A stretch of 64,000 nt of DNA, taken from NCBI RefSeq assembly GCF_009901565.1, contig NZ_WXEW01000007.1, forward strand, positions 1-64,000, written 5' to 3'. Shown piece after piece: positions 63,125 through 64,000 of this stretch (positions are counted from its first letter, which is position 1; each line of letters begins with the position of its first letter). Under the pieces are notes generated by a model. It had not been told where the DNA came from, made no database searches, and saw nothing but the letters and a program-made list of their open reading frames with translations. The stretch is from Herbidospora solisilvae. Its GTDB lineage: Bacteria > Actinomycetota > Actinomycetes > Streptosporangiales > Streptosporangiaceae. Made by a program: the position numbers and the translations under genes.

Positions 63125-64000
63125 TCAGTGTTTCGTGGTGAACGCCGCCAGGGGGATCGGCAGCCAGGACGGCCGGTTGCGCGCTTCGTAGACCACCTCG
63201 TAGACGGCCTTGGCGAGTTCCAGCGCGCGCATCATCACGACGTCGGCGGGGCGCAGCTCGCCGCCCGACCTCGTGTACCCGGACAGGAAGGCGGCCCGGT
63301 TGCGCACCGCCCACTCCTCAGCCCGGTCTTCCAGCGTCTCCGCGTCGGGGTGGTCGGCCAGCAGGTGGCGGGCGGCGTACTCGAAGGAGCGCAGCATGCC
63401 CGCGACGTCCCGCAGCGGCGAGTGGAGCGCGCGGCGCTCGGCCAGCGGCTGCCCCGGTTCACCCTCGAAGTCCAGCACGATCCAGTCGTCGTAGGTCCGC
63501 ATGACCTGGCCGAGGTGGTAGTCGCCGTGCACCCGCTGCACCAGGACCGGCTCGTCGATCGAGGCCAGCAGGTCGTAGGCCTCCCGGGCCACGTCGGCGT
63601 GGTCGGCCAGCGCCGGGACCTCCGCGACCGCCCGCTCCAGCTGGGCGAGGTACAACTCGGCCATCGAGTGGATCTCGTCGGGGTCGAGGGCGTCGTACCC
63701 GAAGGCCTCCCGCATCTCGCGGTGGACCTCGGCGGTGGCGACGCCGAGCCGTTCGGCCTCGGCGGCGAAGTCGCCCCCGGCGTCGCCCGCCGACACCTCG
63801 CGCGGGGTGGCGTAGAGATCGCGGACGCTGGTCAGCGCCATCGCCCAGCCCTCGCTGGCGCCCCCGAGGAACGCCTGCATGATCGCCAGGGTGGTGGTCT
63901 CGCCGTCGATCGTGCCCTCGACCCAGCCGAAGGGCCGGGCCACGTGGTGGGAGCCCTCGTCGGCCAGCGCCCGGACGATCTCCAGCTCGGGGTTCATCCC
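63125..64000 (-). CDS. mak: Maltokinase (partial, runs off the window)
   Basis: The last about 290 residues of a maltokinase/Pep2-like protein; the reading frame continues past the window edge, so the N-terminus and its start are missing. Kinase-like motifs are VHGDYHLGQVMRTYDDWIVL, which holds the catalytic His-Gly-Asp and metal site, and DFEGEPGQPLAERR. It phosphorylates maltose to maltose 1-phosphate for the GlgE pathway, consistent with glgB 12 bp downstream. Confidence 0.88.
   Translation of the reverse strand, partial: GMNPELEIVRALADEGSHHVARPFGWVEGTIDGETTTLAIMQAFLGGASEGWAMALTSVRDLYATPREVSAGDAGGDFAAEAERLGVATAEVHREMREAFGYDALDPDEIHSMAELYLAQLERAVAEVPALADHADVAREAYDLLASIDEPVLVQRVHGDYHLGQVMRTYDDWIVLDFEGEPGQPLAERRALHSPLRDVAGMLRSFEYAARHLLADHPDAETLEDRAEEWAVRNRAAFLSGYTRSGGELRPADVVMMRALELAKAVYEVVYEARNRPSWLPIPLAAFTTKH

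Overview
The window looks like chromosome of a high-GC actinomycete, most likely Streptosporangiales (Nonomuraea/Streptosporangium-like). The reasons are strong G/C codon bias, GTG/TTG starts, ROK and GntR regulators, an S-adenosyl methyltransferase of the actinomycete-specific family, an actinomycete integrative element, a KstR-type steroid regulon and GlgB/maltokinase. The genus assignment is an inference from gene content; no rRNA or tRNA gene was recognised.

Layout. (1) 0.1-2.2 kb: divergent DapB-like dehydrogenase and SDR. (2) 2.3-13.8 kb: sugar locus with a large secreted ThuA/sugar-dehydrogenase/PKD/CBM6/F5-8C protein, a ROK regulator, a complete ribose-type ABC importer (ATPase, permease, lipoprotein), a Gfo/Idh/MocA oxidoreductase and a TIM-barrel sugar isomerase/epimerase, ending at a clear terminator. 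(3) 13.9-27.06 kb: an integrative element with a serine integrase, a HUH rolling-circle Rep, a very AT-rich four-gene cassette (membrane-anchored phosphoribosyltransferase-like protein, inositol-monophosphatase-family protein, GT2 glycosyltransferase, 2H phosphoesterase), an overlapping minus-strand group with an S-adenosyl methyltransferase, and an XRE regulator/flavoprotein pair. Two 17-bp arms in inverted orientation (13924-13940 and 27037-27053, 15/17 identical) look like the P' and P arms of attP, so I place the ends near 13917 and 27060. No FtsK/TraB translocase is present. (4) 27.1-38.7 kb: uridine kinase remnant, aldo/keto reductase, small enzymes, a GNAT with a structured leader, alcohol dehydrogenase/ferredoxin/PPOX group, a glycan-type cluster (toroid protein, methyltransferase, GT4, GDP-mannose dehydratase), and a CYP125/CYP142-like P450. 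(5) 38.9-46 kb: complete non-phosphorylative L-fucose pathway with a mutarotase-dehydrogenase fusion, plus a FadR-type regulator whose palindromic operator also occurs upstream of the operon. (6) 46-52 kb: MBL hydrolase, thiolase, KstR-like TetR, a FadE28/FadE29-like acyl-CoA dehydrogenase pair and a shortened ChsH1-like hotdog gene, linked to the distant P450 by KstR-type palindromes. (7) 52-64 kb: membrane-tethered sigma-like protein, OpuC-type osmolyte importer, flavin reductase, SppA, GH18 chitinase, GlgB and a partial maltokinase.

The strongest candidate for an undescribed system is the AT-rich cassette at 19.1-22.1 kb. It is a tight operon of base composition unlike everything around it, carried as cargo on the integrative element, and it combines PRPP-binding, phosphatase, glycosyltransferase and 2',3'-cyclic-phosphate/2'-5' phosphoesterase folds. 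Its substrate is unknown. All family assignments are from motifs read by eye; no database search was run.
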